From an uncultured Bacteroidales bacterium (GTDB lineage Bacteria; Bacteroidota; Bacteroidia; Bacteroidales; F082): a stretch of 39,578 bases of DNA. The stretch lies in assembly GCA_947305795.1 (NCBI GenBank), contig CAMZEK010000025.1, positions 1 to 39,578 of the forward strand, in the 5' to 3' direction. Made by a program: the position numbers and the translations under genes. Positions 26,365 to 35,351 of the stretch are shown here, piece by piece (positions within the stretch are counted from its first letter, which is position 1; each line of letters starts with the position of its first letter). The notes under the pieces are model-generated. The model saw only the letters and a list, made by a program, of their open reading frames with translations, ran no database searches and was not told the DNA's origin.

Positions 26365-27171
26365 ATGCCTGAGCACCCTTTCATCGATTACGGAGCGCCT
26401 TTCACCGCCAACATTCAACCCATTGACACAGTGGCTACAGAAAGCGTAGTGCCGAGCTTCCTAACACAAGGCTTTGGTCATGCTGTCACGCCATTGCCAC
26501 GGGTGACTTATGACATATTGCAAAGCTGGGATTTGGTTCTGATTGCCGTGGTACTGCTGCTTATCGTGCTTAATAAACAATTGTATCCGAGACAGTTCCG
26601 CCAAGTGCTGAGTGTACCAGGAGGCGTAGCCCATACCAACCAACTATTGCGAGAGTGGAACCCCGTCGGTAGCTTTCTCGGCACCTCATGCTTGTTGTCG
26701 TACATCATCATCATCTCGTTATTTGTGCAAAAGAGTTGCGTCATCTTGTCACGCGACGTGATGCAATACAACAGCCTGAACGTATTGTGCATGGTCGCTG
26801 CTTGTGTTTTGGGGTGGTTATTGTTGCGTTTTGCCGTGTTTTATATCATGAACTGGCTCTTTGGTACTAAAGATACCGTGGATAGGCAAATGACGGTACA
26901 ACTGTCCGTATCCACATATAGCCTCTTCGTGATGTTGCTTTTGGTAGTGCTATTGCTCTACAATCCCATCTCGCTGTTCGTTTGGATTGGCTTCGGCATC
27001 ATAAGCTTTGCAGCTGCGATGCGACTGGCTTTCGGTATCATTGAAACGAGAATTTCGACAAAAATCTCATGGTTTTACATTTTTTCGTATCTTTGCGCCC
27101 TCGAAATTGCACCGGTTGCAACACTCCTTACAGCAGGCTTGCGCTATTTTAGTCATGGCACTGTTTTTTAA
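26365..27171 (+). CDS. DUF4271 membrane protein
   Basis: The 268-residue product has a short soluble N-terminus and then about seven hydrophobic segments (first around LVLIAVVLLLIVLNKQLYP, last near IAPVATLLTAGLRYF). The layout and the segment IFSYLCALEIAPV match the DUF4271 family of Bacteroidota, which is regularly next to a uroporphyrinogen-III synthase-like gene, as here. Function is unknown. A TATCTTTG motif inside its 3' end (27089-27096) could be an internal promoter for the next genes. Confidence 0.82.
   Translation: MPEHPFIDYGAPFTANIQPIDTVATESVVPSFLTQGFGHAVTPLPRVTYDILQSWDLVLIAVVLLLIVLNKQLYPRQFRQVLSVPGGVAHTNQLLREWNPVGSFLGTSCLLSYIIIISLFVQKSCVILSRDVMQYNSLNVLCMVAACVLGWLLLRFAVFYIMNWLFGTKDTVDRQMTVQLSVSTYSLFVMLLLVVLLLYNPISLFVWIGFGIISFAAAMRLAFGIIETRISTKISWFYIFSYLCALEIAPVATLLTAGLRYFSHGTVF
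27089..27096 (+). promoter_or_regulatory. Possible internal promoter element for hemD-rnpA-yidD
   Basis: TATCTTTG, a good TAnnTTTG match in the context CGTATCTTTGCGCCC, lies 142 nt before hemD but inside the DUF4271 coding sequence. It may be coincidence. Confidence 0.25.
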
Positions 27172-27237
27172 TGAGTTAAACATCCAGGAGAGAGAAAAAT
27201 AGCGTATAAAAGGACACACTAAAACTCAAGAAGAAGT

Positions 27238-28002
27238 ATGAAGATCAAGTCCATTTTGGTGTCACAACCCAAACCTGCCGACATTTCGAAGACTCCTTTT
27301 GCTGACATGTCGAAGAAATATGGGGTAAACTTCACTTTCGAGAAATTCATCAAACTCGACGACGTCACTGCGAGCGAACTTAGACAGGAGCACATCAAAT
27401 TGCCCGAATACACCGCCATCATTCTCACCAGCCGCAACGCCATCGACCATTTCTTCCGCGTGGCCAAGGAAATGCGCTATGCGGTGCCCGAAAGTCTGAA
27501 ATACTTCTGCATCAACGAATCAACGGCGTTGTATCTGCAACGTTATGTGCAATATAGAAAACGTAAAATCTTTTTCGGCAACCAGTCGCTCAACGACTTG
27601 ATCGACATCATGAAGAAGCACAAGGACGAGAAATACCTCTATTGCTGCTCCGACATCAGCAGCGACTCGACCCTCGACCTGCTCACCGCCGCCAAACTCA
27701 ACTTCACCAAGGCTGTCATGTTTCGCACTGTGCCCGCCGATTTGAGAGAGACCATCAAAATCGAGGACTACGACGTGTTGGTGTTCTTCAGCCCGATGGG
27801 CATACAGTCGCTCAAGGTCAACTTCCCCGACTTTGTGCAGGGCGATGTGGCCATTGGAGGCTTCGGGACGGCCACCTGCAATGCCATCACTGAGGCCGGT
27901 TTTGAGCTGAACATCAAGGCACCCACCCAGACCGCCCATTCCATGACAATGGCCATTGAAGAATTTCTTGCCGCAGAAGCCAAGAAAAGCAAGAAGAGAT
28001 AA
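27238..28002 (+). CDS. hemD: Uroporphyrinogen-III synthase family protein
   Basis: Cyclises hydroxymethylbilane to uroporphyrinogen III in tetrapyrrole synthesis. The 254-residue product shows the two-domain alternating pattern of HemD. It has SILVSQPKP near the start, AIILTSRNAIDHFFRVA, a central linker, the segment DVLVFFSPMGIQSLKVNF, and near the end AIGGFGTATCNAITEAGFELNIKAPTQT. HemD proteins are poorly conserved, so assignment rests on these two segments and the DUF4271 neighbour. No other heme gene is nearby, so its pathway role is not confirmed by context. rnpA follows after 12 nt. Confidence 0.85.
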   Translation: MKIKSILVSQPKPADISKTPFADMSKKYGVNFTFEKFIKLDDVTASELRQEHIKLPEYTAIILTSRNAIDHFFRVAKEMRYAVPESLKYFCINESTALYLQRYVQYRKRKIFFGNQSLNDLIDIMKKHKDEKYLYCCSDISSDSTLDLLTAAKLNFTKAVMFRTVPADLRETIKIEDYDVLVFFSPMGIQSLKVNFPDFVQGDVAIGGFGTATCNAITEAGFELNIKAPTQTAHSMTMAIEEFLAAEAKKSKKR

Positions 28003-28014
28003 AGCCTGTCCGCC

Positions 28015-28425
28015 ATGACCGCCAAGGAGGGCTTGCCAAAATACGAACGCATCTGCAAGGAAAACGACATCCAGACCCTTTTCAAGAAAGGCGAAGGTGT
28101 GACCGTGTATCCTTTCCGGGTCATTTTCAGATTCTATCGCGACCGTAGCCTGCCTGTCACATGCCGCGTGCTGGTTTCTGTTTCCAAAAAGCGTTTTCAC
28201 CATGCCTTCAAGCGCAACCGCGTCAAACGACTCATGCGCGAAGCCTGGCGGAAAAACAAGGCTCCGCTTTACGAAATCTGCCAAAAGGATAATATTTCGC
28301 TTGACGTAGCGTTAGTTTACAACGCAACGCTTATCCATTCCTACGGAGAGATATTCGACAAGACAAAAAAAGCCGTCAATGAAATCCTCAAAAAGCATGA
28401 AGCGCATCGCCAAATTGCCCGCTAA
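28015..28425 (+). CDS. rnpA: Ribonuclease P protein component
   Basis: Binds the RNase P RNA and helps mature tRNA 5' ends. The 136-residue product has the conserved [26 protein letters not shown] block that contains the RNR motif. Before it comes the typical [12 protein letters not shown] strand; after it [17 protein letters not shown]. It is followed by yidD, overlapping by 29 nt, a common pairing in bacteria. Confidence 0.95.
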   Translation: MTAKEGLPKYERICKENDIQTLFKKGEGVTVYPFRVIFRFYRDRSLPVTCRVLVSVSKKRFHHAFKRNRVKRLMREAWRKNKAPLYEICQKDNISLDVALVYNATLIHSYGEIFDKTKKAVNEILKKHEAHRQIAR

Positions 28426-28627
28426 GTTCTTGATTCTCTTAATCAGGCTGTATCAGGTTACGCTGTCGCCTTGGCTCGGGAAAAGCTGCCGCTACGTGCC
28501 CACTTGTTCCAACTACGGTATTGAGGCCATCGAGAAATACGGCTTCTTCAAGGGCGGCTGGCTCACCGTGAAACGCGTCCTGTCGTGCAACCCTTGGGGT
28601 GGAAGCGGATATGACCCCGTCCCATAG
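28397..28627 (+). CDS. yidD: Membrane protein insertion efficiency factor YidD
   Basis: The 76-residue product has the family pattern [34 protein letters not shown], the conserved cysteines, and [13 protein letters not shown] at the end. YidD is a small membrane-associated protein thought to help YidC insert proteins. I start at the ATG at 28397; an earlier in-frame ATG at 28379 would add MKSSKS and overlap rnpA by 47 nt. The following S41 protease gene is in the same direction. Confidence 0.92.
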   Translation: MKRIAKLPAKFLILLIRLYQVTLSPWLGKSCRYVPTCSNYGIEAIEKYGFFKGGWLTVKRVLSCNPWGGSGYDPVP

Positions 28628-28701
28628 AGATGACAGACCTTAAGCAGGCGGTAAAGCGTAGCGAATCCCCTGCCAAACAAGAACAAAACAACAAACAAAA
28701 G

Positions 28702-30345
28702 ATGAAATACATTCACACCCTCATCCTCGCATTCCTGCTCCCCATCGGCCTCTTCGCCCAAGAGAAGCAGAACAACTTCGAGATCGCCAAGAGCTTGGAC
28801 ATCTACAACAGCCTCTTGCGCGAGCTGAACCTCAACTATGTTGACGAGATCAACCCAGGCGAATTGAATGAAGCCGCCATCAAGGCCATGCTCGACGGTC
28901 TCGACCCCTACACGGTCTTCATCCCTGAGTCGGATATCGAGAACGCCAAGTTCATGACCACTGGTGAATATGGCGGCATCGGCGCCTTGATACAATACGA
29001 CGGCGAGTTGGTGCGCATCTCCGAACCTTATTATGGCTGGCCGGCACAAAAGGCTGGACTTATTGCCGGTGACGCTATCCTCGAGGTGAACGGCATCGAC
29101 TGCCACAAGAAAAACACAGCCCAAGTGAGCGAACTGCTCAAAGGACAGCCTGGCACAGAAGTGAAGCTGAAAATCGACCGCTACGGTCTTGACAAACCGA
29201 TAGAAAAGACATTGAAACGTGAAAAAGTGAAAATCGATAACATCCCTTATTATAAGGTGTTCGACAACGGCGTGGCCTACCTCTCACTGAGTGGCTTCAC
29301 CCGCGACGCGGCCAAGGAAATGAAGGAGAAATTCCTCGAAATGCGCAAAGATCACGAGTTGAAAGGTTTCATACTCGACCTGCGCGGTAACGGAGGCGGC
29401 CTGATGAACGAAGCCGTCGAAATCGTCAATATGTTCATTCCCAAAGGTAAAGCCGTTGTCTCAATGAAAGGCAAATCGGCTTCCTCGAACAGTCTCCACG
29501 CCACCAACAACGAACCCATTGACCTTGAAATCCCATTAGCTATCCTCGTTGACGGCAACAGTGCCTCGGCCAGCGAAATCGTGGCGGGTGCTATCCAAGA
29601 CTACGACCGCGGTGTCATCATCGGAGAACGTACCTTCGGCAAAGGTCTGGTACAGAACATCTTGCCTTTGAGTTACAACACGCAGATGAAAGTCACCATC
29701 GCCCACTACTACATTCCCAGCGGACGTTGCATCCAGGAGATCGACTATTCCCACAAGAAAGACACTACACAGACCAAAACCGACACACTCGGCAAACCCT
29801 TCAAGACCCTTGGGGGACGTACCGTCTACGAAGGACACGGCATCACCCCTGACGTGAAAGTGAGCCACAACCCCTATGCCACTGCGACAGCCTACCTTTA
29901 CGGCAAAAACTATCTCTTTGACTACGCTAACAAATATTACAGCGAACACCCCAACATCGACTCGGCAGACCGCTTTAAGATTGATGAGGTGACTTACAAC
30001 GATTTTATCAAGTTCGTGAAAGACAAAGGCTTCAGTTACACCACCGAGAGCGAAAAGGCCGTTGAGAAACTGAAGAAAGCGGCCAAAGAAGAAGGCTATT
30101 TGCAGCAAATCGAGCCACAAATTAAACAGTTGGAGGAAAAACTCGCTGCCGACAAAGCCAACGACCTGCTGAAAAACCGCGCCGACATTGAGGAACTGCT
30201 GGTTTCTGAAATCGTCAGCCGCTATTACTTCCAAAAAGGCCGTATCATTGCCGCATTGCAGAAAGACCCCGACCTTCAGCGCGCTTTCGAAATCCTGCTC
30301 AACACCAACGGAAAGAACGAATACCGCACAATCTTGGGCAAGTGA
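28702..30345 (+). CDS. S41 family C-terminal processing protease
   Basis: Periplasmic serine protease of the Tsp/CtpA type, 547 residues from the ATG at 28702. That start gives a signal peptide (MKYIHTLILAFLLPIGLFAQ); the longer frame from 28630 adds a charged 24-residue tail that would block export. Order: helical N-terminal region, PDZ domain (about 75-165, with GGIGALIQYDGELV and AGLIAGDAILEVNG), then the S41 core. The predicted catalytic Ser289 is in GNSASASE and Lys314 in GERTFGKG. The C-terminal 150 residues are helical and acidic. The following ligase-like gene starts in its stop codon. Confidence 0.93.
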   Translation: MKYIHTLILAFLLPIGLFAQEKQNNFEIAKSLDIYNSLLRELNLNYVDEINPGELNEAAIKAMLDGLDPYTVFIPESDIENAKFMTTGEYGGIGALIQYDGELVRISEPYYGWPAQKAGLIAGDAILEVNGIDCHKKNTAQVSELLKGQPGTEVKLKIDRYGLDKPIEKTLKREKVKIDNIPYYKVFDNGVAYLSLSGFTRDAAKEMKEKFLEMRKDHELKGFILDLRGNGGGLMNEAVEIVNMFIPKGKAVVSMKGKSASSNSLHATNNEPIDLEIPLAILVDGNSASASEIVAGAIQDYDRGVIIGERTFGKGLVQNILPLSYNTQMKVTIAHYYIPSGRCIQEIDYSHKKDTTQTKTDTLGKPFKTLGGRTVYEGHGITPDVKVSHNPYATATAYLYGKNYLFDYANKYYSEHPNIDSADRFKIDEVTYNDFIKFVKDKGFSYTTESEKAVEKLKKAAKEEGYLQQIEPQIKQLEEKLAADKANDLLKNRADIEELLVSEIVSRYYFQKGRIIAALQKDPDLQRAFEILLNTNGKNEYRTILGK

Positions 30346-31949
30346 TAGCCACCTCCACCACGATAAAACCCTATCTCCATCAGGCCTATCTTTTTGGCTT
30401 GCTGATGATGGCTGCCAGCCTTACACTCTCACCGTTTTTAATGAGTGTAGCTCAGTTTTGGCTCGTCATCGTATGGATTGCAGATGGCATCGTCAGCAAG
30501 GATTTCAAGACCAAATGGAGCCGTTTTGCGCACAACAAAGCCGCCGTTCTATTGGTATTGTTTTACCTGCTGCACGTCGTCGGGCTACTCTACACTTCTG
30601 ATTTCCAATACGCTTTGAAGGATTTGCGCGTCAAGTTGCCTATACTGGTTTTACCTTTCATCATGTCGGGTATGGAGCCCTTGGACCGTAAGCGTTTCGA
30701 TTTATTGATGCTAGTGTATGTGCTTTCAGTCTTCGTGGCTACGTTATTTAGTTTTTCAATCTACACCAAACACGAATACAATGACGTTCGTGAGATCTCA
30801 TGCTTCATCAGCCACATCCGTTTCTGCTTGCACATCGTCTTTTGCATGGCGGTTGTTGGGTGGTATCTTGCCGTCCGAAAGACGCAGTGGTGGGGCAAAG
30901 CCATTCAAGTTATGCTACTGCTATGGTTCGGTTATCAGATATTTATCTTCGAATCACTCTCGGGTTATGTCATCCTTGCGGCGGTTGTCATGGTCACTGC
31001 TGTTTATGCGTTTTTGTGTTGGAAAACAGACAAGATCTGGCGCATTGCCTTCGCTGTTTCCGCTGCGGTTGTTCTGATAGTAGGGATAATGGTTCTGATA
31101 CAACAAATTCGACCCTTGATAAAGGTTGAAGCGGTGGATTTCAGCACGTTGGGGCAAACCACCACACAAGGCAACCTTTATTGGCACGACACGGTCTATC
31201 ATCCCGTTGAGGACGGCCAATATGTGGGGTTATACTATTGCCGCAAAGAGATGCAGGAAGCTTGGCTACAACGCAGCACTTTGCCTTTCGACGGCACGAC
31301 ACACAATGGCGAGGATCTTGAGGCAACCTTGGCACGTTACCTGACCTCCAAGCATTTGCGCAAGGATGCCGAAGGGGTGTTGGCTTTGACCGATGAGGAC
31401 ATCCGCAATATCGAAAACGGTGTGGCCAACTACAACAACTGGCAGCATCCAGGCCTCAGGGCACGGCTTTCTGCGACACTGTTTGAATATGACCTATACC
31501 ATCGCTTCAACAATCCCAATGGCGGCTCGCTCGCACAACGCATTGAGTTTACGCGTGCAGCCTTCCATATCATCCGTCAGCATCCGTTGTTTGGAGTGGG
31601 CACGGGTGATGTGCCACAGGCCTTCTGTCTAGCGTATGACGAGATTCAATCACCACTAAGCGAAGTGTTCCGTTTTCGCGCCCATAACCAGTATCTTAGC
31701 ATCATGATTGCCTTTGGCGCTGTAGGGTTGGCTTTGTTCTTTGTTGTACTGCTTTATCCGTGGTGTTCATCTAAGACAAGACGTTCATATCTATACACGG
31801 TGTTCCTCTGCATCATGTTACTCTCCATGCTGCCTGAAGACACCTTGGAAACCCAAGCCGGCGCATCGATGTTTGCGTTCTTCCTTTCCGTTCTTTTATG
31901 CGCCGTTTCTGAAGACTCGTTGTTTTCAACAAAAAGGTTACAATCATAA
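30342..31949 (+). CDS. O-antigen ligase-like (Wzy_C superfamily) membrane protein
   Basis: The 535-residue product has about ten membrane helices and a large extracytoplasmic loop near residues 255-400. It then shows the family segment HPLFGVGTGDVPQAF and RAHNQYLSIMIAFGAVGLALF. This is the WaaL/Wzy_C pattern, where the loop carries residues that join polysaccharide to lipid A core or polymerise it. The substrate cannot be told. I accept the GTG at 30342 because it overlaps the protease stop as GTGA and because the next ATG would remove half of the first helix. Coupling to an S41 protease gene may be positional only. Confidence 0.82.
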   Translation: MIATSTTIKPYLHQAYLFGLLMMAASLTLSPFLMSVAQFWLVIVWIADGIVSKDFKTKWSRFAHNKAAVLLVLFYLLHVVGLLYTSDFQYALKDLRVKLPILVLPFIMSGMEPLDRKRFDLLMLVYVLSVFVATLFSFSIYTKHEYNDVREISCFISHIRFCLHIVFCMAVVGWYLAVRKTQWWGKAIQVMLLLWFGYQIFIFESLSGYVILAAVVMVTAVYAFLCWKTDKIWRIAFAVSAAVVLIVGIMVLIQQIRPLIKVEAVDFSTLGQTTTQGNLYWHDTVYHPVEDGQYVGLYYCRKEMQEAWLQRSTLPFDGTTHNGEDLEATLARYLTSKHLRKDAEGVLALTDEDIRNIENGVANYNNWQHPGLRARLSATLFEYDLYHRFNNPNGGSLAQRIEFTRAAFHIIRQHPLFGVGTGDVPQAFCLAYDEIQSPLSEVFRFRAHNQYLSIMIAFGAVGLALFFVVLLYPWCSSKTRRSYLYTVFLCIMLLSMLPEDTLETQAGASMFAFFLSVLLCAVSEDSLFSTKRLQS

Positions 31950-31984
31950 CGGTAATGGCGATTACTTTATCGGATTGTGCCTCT

Positions 31985-32001
31985 TAATGAAAAATTCATT
32001 A
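31985..32001. promoter_or_regulatory. Perfect palindrome overlapping the cdd promoter
   Basis: TAATGAAAAATTCATTA: 7-bp arms with an AAA centre. Its last two bases are the first two bases of the -7 motif at 32000-32007, a typical place for a repressor site. Confidence 0.4.
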
Positions 32002-32007
32002 CCTTTG
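32000..32007 (+). promoter_or_regulatory. Candidate -7 element for cdd
   Basis: TACCTTTG matches TAnnTTTG and ends 21 nt before the chosen cdd start at 32029. It excludes the upstream in-frame ATG at 31987. Confidence 0.5.
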
Positions 32008-32028
32008 CCCCGTCAAAATGAAAGTCTT

Positions 32029-32511
32029 ATGAGAAAAGAACAATTCATTTGTCCCTACACCGTGTACGATTCCATCGACGAGCTGGAACCTGAAGATGCC
32101 GAATTGTTGCGCAAAGCGCATGAAGCCACACGCAATTCCTACGCGCCTTATTCCAAGTTCCATGTCGGTGCGGCGGTGCGCATGGCCAACGGTGAAACCG
32201 TCACGGGTAACAACATCGAGAATGCGGCCTATCCCAGTGGTTTGTGTGCTGAGCGCGTCACGATGTTTGCAGCTCAGGCCAAATATCCCGGTGTGGCCAT
32301 CGAAGCCTTGGCGGTGGTGGCCCATTCTGAAACGAAGTTGATTGCCGAGCCTGCCGCCCCTTGCGGGGCTTGCCGCCAAGTGATGGTGGAGGTGGAACAA
32401 ATCTCGAAACGTCCTTTGCGCGTTCTCTGCCAAGGCGAGACGGGACCCATCATGGCCTTCAACGGCATCGAAAGCCTCTTGCCGTTTGTCTTTCAGGACA
32501 CGCTTCTCTAA
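32029..32511 (+). CDS. cdd: Cytidine deaminase
   Basis: Zinc enzyme that converts cytidine or deoxycytidine to the uracil nucleoside in pyrimidine salvage. The 160-residue product has the catalytic pair Cys73-Ala-Glu75 in SGLCAERV and the second zinc motif Pro-Cys112-Gly-Ala-Cys115 in APCGACRQ, as in small tetrameric deaminases. YAPYSKFHVGAAV and NIENAAYPSG complete the active site. The longer open frame upstream overlaps the ligase gene and is rejected by the promoter position. Its stop overlaps the stop of the convergent GtrA gene by 3-4 nt. Confidence 0.95.
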   Translation: MRKEQFICPYTVYDSIDELEPEDAELLRKAHEATRNSYAPYSKFHVGAAVRMANGETVTGNNIENAAYPSGLCAERVTMFAAQAKYPGVAIEALAVVAHSETKLIAEPAAPCGACRQVMVEVEQISKRPLRVLCQGETGPIMAFNGIESLLPFVFQDTLL

Positions 32512-32921
32512 GCGAAGGTAAACAATAGATTCCCAAAGAAATTCCACAAGGTGGATGCACCCACGGCAAACACCTTGCTGAGATAGAAACTCCATTTCAA
32601 TTTGCCATTGAGTACGTACACCGTCAGCGTGTCGATGCCCAAGCCGACCAAGGAAATGACGAAATATTTCACGTATTCCGTCCCGATTTGTGGATTGGTG
32701 CTCTGGAAGGTCCACAGGCGGTTAAGGATGTAATTCGTCGTGGCAGCGAAAATGAAGCCAAGGATGTTGCTCAGGTATTTGTTCAGCTTCAGCCATTCCT
32801 TGCAGGCGTAAGTCACGCCAAAGTTGACAAACACACCCGAAAAGCCCACCGCGCCGAATTTCAGGAACTTGAACAGAAATTCGCGCGTCAGCTCGATCTT
32901 CAACAAGGCACTTTTCAACAT
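32508..32921 (-). CDS. GtrA-family membrane protein
   Basis: The 137-residue product has four hydrophobic segments in the GtrA pattern: FLKFGAVGFSGVFVNFGVTY, then LSNILGFIFAATTNYILNRLWTF (with the family FxxN-xxxNRxWTF feature), then KYFVISLVGLGIDTLTVYVLNG, then FAVGASTLWNFFGNLLFTF. GtrA proteins are thought to move lipid-linked sugars across the membrane in glycan synthesis. The frame extends ten codons further to a TTG that overlaps the -7 motif; I use the ATG at 32921. Confidence 0.88.
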   Translation of the reverse strand: MLKSALLKIELTREFLFKFLKFGAVGFSGVFVNFGVTYACKEWLKLNKYLSNILGFIFAATTNYILNRLWTFQSTNPQIGTEYVKYFVISLVGLGIDTLTVYVLNGKLKWSFYLSKVFAVGASTLWNFFGNLLFTFA

Positions 32922-32940
32922 TTTCGCTTGGATTGGACGG

Positions 32941-32948
32941 CAAAAATA
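32941..32948 (-). promoter_or_regulatory. Candidate -7 element for the GtrA gene
   Basis: Minus-strand TATTTTTG matches TAnnTTTG, 19 nt before the ATG at 32921. It is divergent from the queA motif 10 nt away. Confidence 0.5.
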
Positions 32949-32958
32949 CAAAAAACGC

Positions 32959-32966
32959 TACTTTTG
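32959..32966 (+). promoter_or_regulatory. Candidate -7 element for queA
   Basis: TACTTTTG matches TAnnTTTG, 15 nt before the queA ATG at 32982. Confidence 0.5.
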
Positions 32967-32981
32967 CGCAAAATTTCAACA

Positions 32982-34199
32982 ATGAGTACGGTAAAAGACA
33001 TCTCCATCGAAGCCTACGACTATCCCCTACCCGACGACCGCATCGCGAAATACCCTTTGCCCGAACGCGACGCCTCGAAACTTTTAGTACTGAAAAACAA
33101 CGAGATAAGTGAGTCGCAATTCAAGCACCTTGGTGATTTCCTACCTGAGGACACTGTATTAGTTTTCAACGAAACGAAGGTCATCAGAGCAAGGCTGCAA
33201 TTCCACAAGGCGACTGGCTCGCGCATAGAAATTTTCTGCCTTGAACCGGAAAAAGATTACCAAGTCGCCTTCACCGCAACCTCTCCTGTAAGGTGGAAAT
33301 GCCTGATTGGCAACGCGAAACGCTGGAAAGAGGGAAAACTCGCCATGCCCATGTCGGTGAACGGGAACGAGGTCATCCTCCAAGCAGAACGCCTCGCACA
33401 AAACGATCAATACGCTGAAATCGAGTTTTCGTGGACGCCCGAAGCTCTGCCTTTTGCCTCAGTGCTGGAGGCCGCCGGCGAGATTCCACTTCCCCCCTAC
33501 CTGCACCGCGATGCCGAGCCTGACGACCGCGACCGCTACCAAACAGTTTTTGCCCGTTACGACGGCTCTGTGGCGGCACCTACGGCGGGACTGCATTTCA
33601 CCCAGCCGCTCATCGCCACCCTGCGTGAAAAAGGCTTCATGTTTGACGAGGTCACGCTGCATGTTGGGGCAGGCACCTTCCGTCCCGTGGCCACCGAAAC
33701 CATCGGAGAGCACAATATGCACTCGGAAACCGTCATAGTGCGCAAGTCACTGATTGAAAACCTCATAGCCCATCAAGGCAAACCCATCGTCCCTGTCGGG
33801 ACGACTAGTACACGCACCTTGGAAAGTCTCTATTGGATTGGCATAATGCTTCAAGAACAAGGTACGGCATTACGCCCGCTCCATGTGGAGCAGTGGTTCC
33901 CATACGAAAACCATGCCCCACTCAACGTGACACAAGCCTTACAGCTTATCCTCTACTACCTTGACCGCCACGGCCTTACCCGCCTCGAAGCCAGCACCTC
34001 GCTGATGATCGCCCCGTCCTACCAAATGCACGTCATCACCGGCCTCATCACCAATTTCCACCAACCGAAAAGCACCCTGCTCCTCTTGGTCTCCGCCCTC
34101 ATCGGCGAGCGTTGGAAAGACTGCTACCGCTTCGCCCTCGACCACGGCTTCCGCTTTTTGAGCTACGGCGATAGCTGTTTATTCTTACCCACGAAATAA
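32982..34199 (+). CDS. queA: S-adenosylmethionine:tRNA ribosyltransferase-isomerase
   Basis: Transfers and isomerises the ribose of SAM onto preQ1 in tRNA, the penultimate step of queuosine synthesis. The 405-residue product has family segments in order: YDYPLPDDRIAKYPLPERDASKLLVL at the start, VLVFNETKVIRARL, GEIPLPPYLHRDAEPDDRDRYQTVFA, the signature VAAPTAGLHFTQPL, HVGAGTFRPV, and the C-terminal TNFHQPKSTLLLLVSALIGE with LSYGDSCLF. The longer frame back to 32688 overlaps the GtrA gene antisense and is not a real start; the promoter motif supports 32982. Confidence 0.96.
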   Translation: MSTVKDISIEAYDYPLPDDRIAKYPLPERDASKLLVLKNNEISESQFKHLGDFLPEDTVLVFNETKVIRARLQFHKATGSRIEIFCLEPEKDYQVAFTATSPVRWKCLIGNAKRWKEGKLAMPMSVNGNEVILQAERLAQNDQYAEIEFSWTPEALPFASVLEAAGEIPLPPYLHRDAEPDDRDRYQTVFARYDGSVAAPTAGLHFTQPLIATLREKGFMFDEVTLHVGAGTFRPVATETIGEHNMHSETVIVRKSLIENLIAHQGKPIVPVGTTSTRTLESLYWIGIMLQEQGTALRPLHVEQWFPYENHAPLNVTQALQLILYYLDRHGLTRLEASTSLMIAPSYQMHVITGLITNFHQPKSTLLLLVSALIGERWKDCYRFALDHGFRFLSYGDSCLFLPTK

Positions 34200-34220
34200 C
34201 ACTCACTTAAGAAGTTTTTC

Positions 34221-34228
34221 TATCTTTG
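34221..34228 (+). promoter_or_regulatory. Candidate -7 element for the T9SS cargo gene at 34245
   Basis: TATCTTTG matches TAnnTTTG, 16 nt before the start codon. Confidence 0.5.
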
Positions 34229-34244
34229 CCACAAATTCAGACCT

Positions 34245-35330
34245 ATGAAAAAACTATTTTTGACCCTTGTCCTCGGCTTATTGGCCACCTTTTCCTTTGC
34301 CGGCAACATCCTAACGGAAAGCTTCGAATATGGCAACCACGACCTACAGACACCCGTTGGCTGGAGCTGCGCTGACAATTCGTGGCTTTGTGGCTATCTT
34401 GAAAAAGACCACAACCTCAAGCCGCATACAGGCAACTGGTATGCCTTCACTACTGGCGATGAGTCGTGGATGTTCATGCCCATGTACCTCATCCCTGAGA
34501 TGCAGTATCGCTTCAGTATCTGGGCTGTCAGCGACGGTAGCTACAGCCTCTCGTTCTGGGCCGGATCTGCCCCATCGTCCGAATCCATGACCGTACAATT
34601 CTTCTCCGAAAGCATCTGCACCGACGAATACAGCAAGGTCTCAGCCTACGTCGAAAGTATTCCCGAGGGCTGCAACTATATCGGCATATGCGCGATAATG
34701 CTTCAAGGAGACTCCTATCTCTCCATCGACGACGTGGAAATCGACATGGTACAGCAATACAACTTCGAAGCCGAGGCTATCACTGGAGACACAACCATGT
34801 ATCCCGGCACGCAAGCCGTCTTCCATTACTTTGTGCATAACACAGGCTACGACCCCGTTGACATCACCTTGCACCCATCGAATGAGTTTTTCACCGACTT
34901 CAGCAGCTATGTAAACGGCGTCAGTGGTTCGACCTTCGCAACCCAACCTGACGAGACCGTCAGAGTGACCACCTATGCCACACTACGTCCCGAAGTACAG
35001 CCTGGCACAATGGCTTGGCTCGACATTATGATGACAATACCTTGCAACTGCAACACGGCCATGGTCACATTTTGGGTAACACCACTTGACCTCACACAAA
35101 CGCCCGAAAACAACGCCTTAAACATTAATGTCTTCCCGAATCCTGCGACAGACCGTGTCTCCATCGAAGTGGAAGGATTGCAGCGGGTTAGTGTAGCCGA
35201 CCTCCGGGGAAGAGTGATAATGACTGGAACTCAGTCAGGTTTGGATATCAGTGCTCTAGAAAAAGGCTTTTACATCCTCTCAGTTGAGACGAAGCAAGGG
35301 ATGTTAAAGCGCAGTTTCGTAAAACGATAA
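34245..35330 (+). CDS. Secreted T9SS cargo protein with choice-of-anchor-like domain
   Basis: The 361-residue product has a signal peptide ending at FSFAGN. Residues of about 22-175 (LTESFEYG, GWSCADNSWLCGY, DESWMFMPMYLIPEM, YLSIDDVEID) resemble the beta-sandwich choice-of-anchor J / MAM-like domain found in secreted Bacteroidota proteins. A second beta domain follows (about 180-285). The end (about 290-361) is a type A T9SS sorting domain with VFPNPATDRV and the basic tail KRSFVKR. It is therefore predicted to cross the outer membrane and be attached or released. No enzyme motif is visible. It stands alone, ending in the hairpin at 35352-35396. Confidence 0.82.
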   Translation: MKKLFLTLVLGLLATFSFAGNILTESFEYGNHDLQTPVGWSCADNSWLCGYLEKDHNLKPHTGNWYAFTTGDESWMFMPMYLIPEMQYRFSIWAVSDGSYSLSFWAGSAPSSESMTVQFFSESICTDEYSKVSAYVESIPEGCNYIGICAIMLQGDSYLSIDDVEIDMVQQYNFEAEAITGDTTMYPGTQAVFHYFVHNTGYDPVDITLHPSNEFFTDFSSYVNGVSGSTFATQPDETVRVTTYATLRPEVQPGTMAWLDIMMTIPCNCNTAMVTFWVTPLDLTQTPENNALNINVFPNPATDRVSIEVEGLQRVSVADLRGRVIMTGTQSGLDISALEKGFYILSVETKQGMLKRSFVKR

Positions 35331-35351
35331 TCTTCTACTTATTCTTGTCAA

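Noticed and set aside
31741-32028. Upstream extension of cdd
   Set aside because: It overlaps the ligase gene in another frame and lies upstream of the -7 motif; the family starts near 32029.
32688-32981. Upstream extension of queA
   Set aside because: It is antisense to the GtrA gene and lies before the queA promoter motif.
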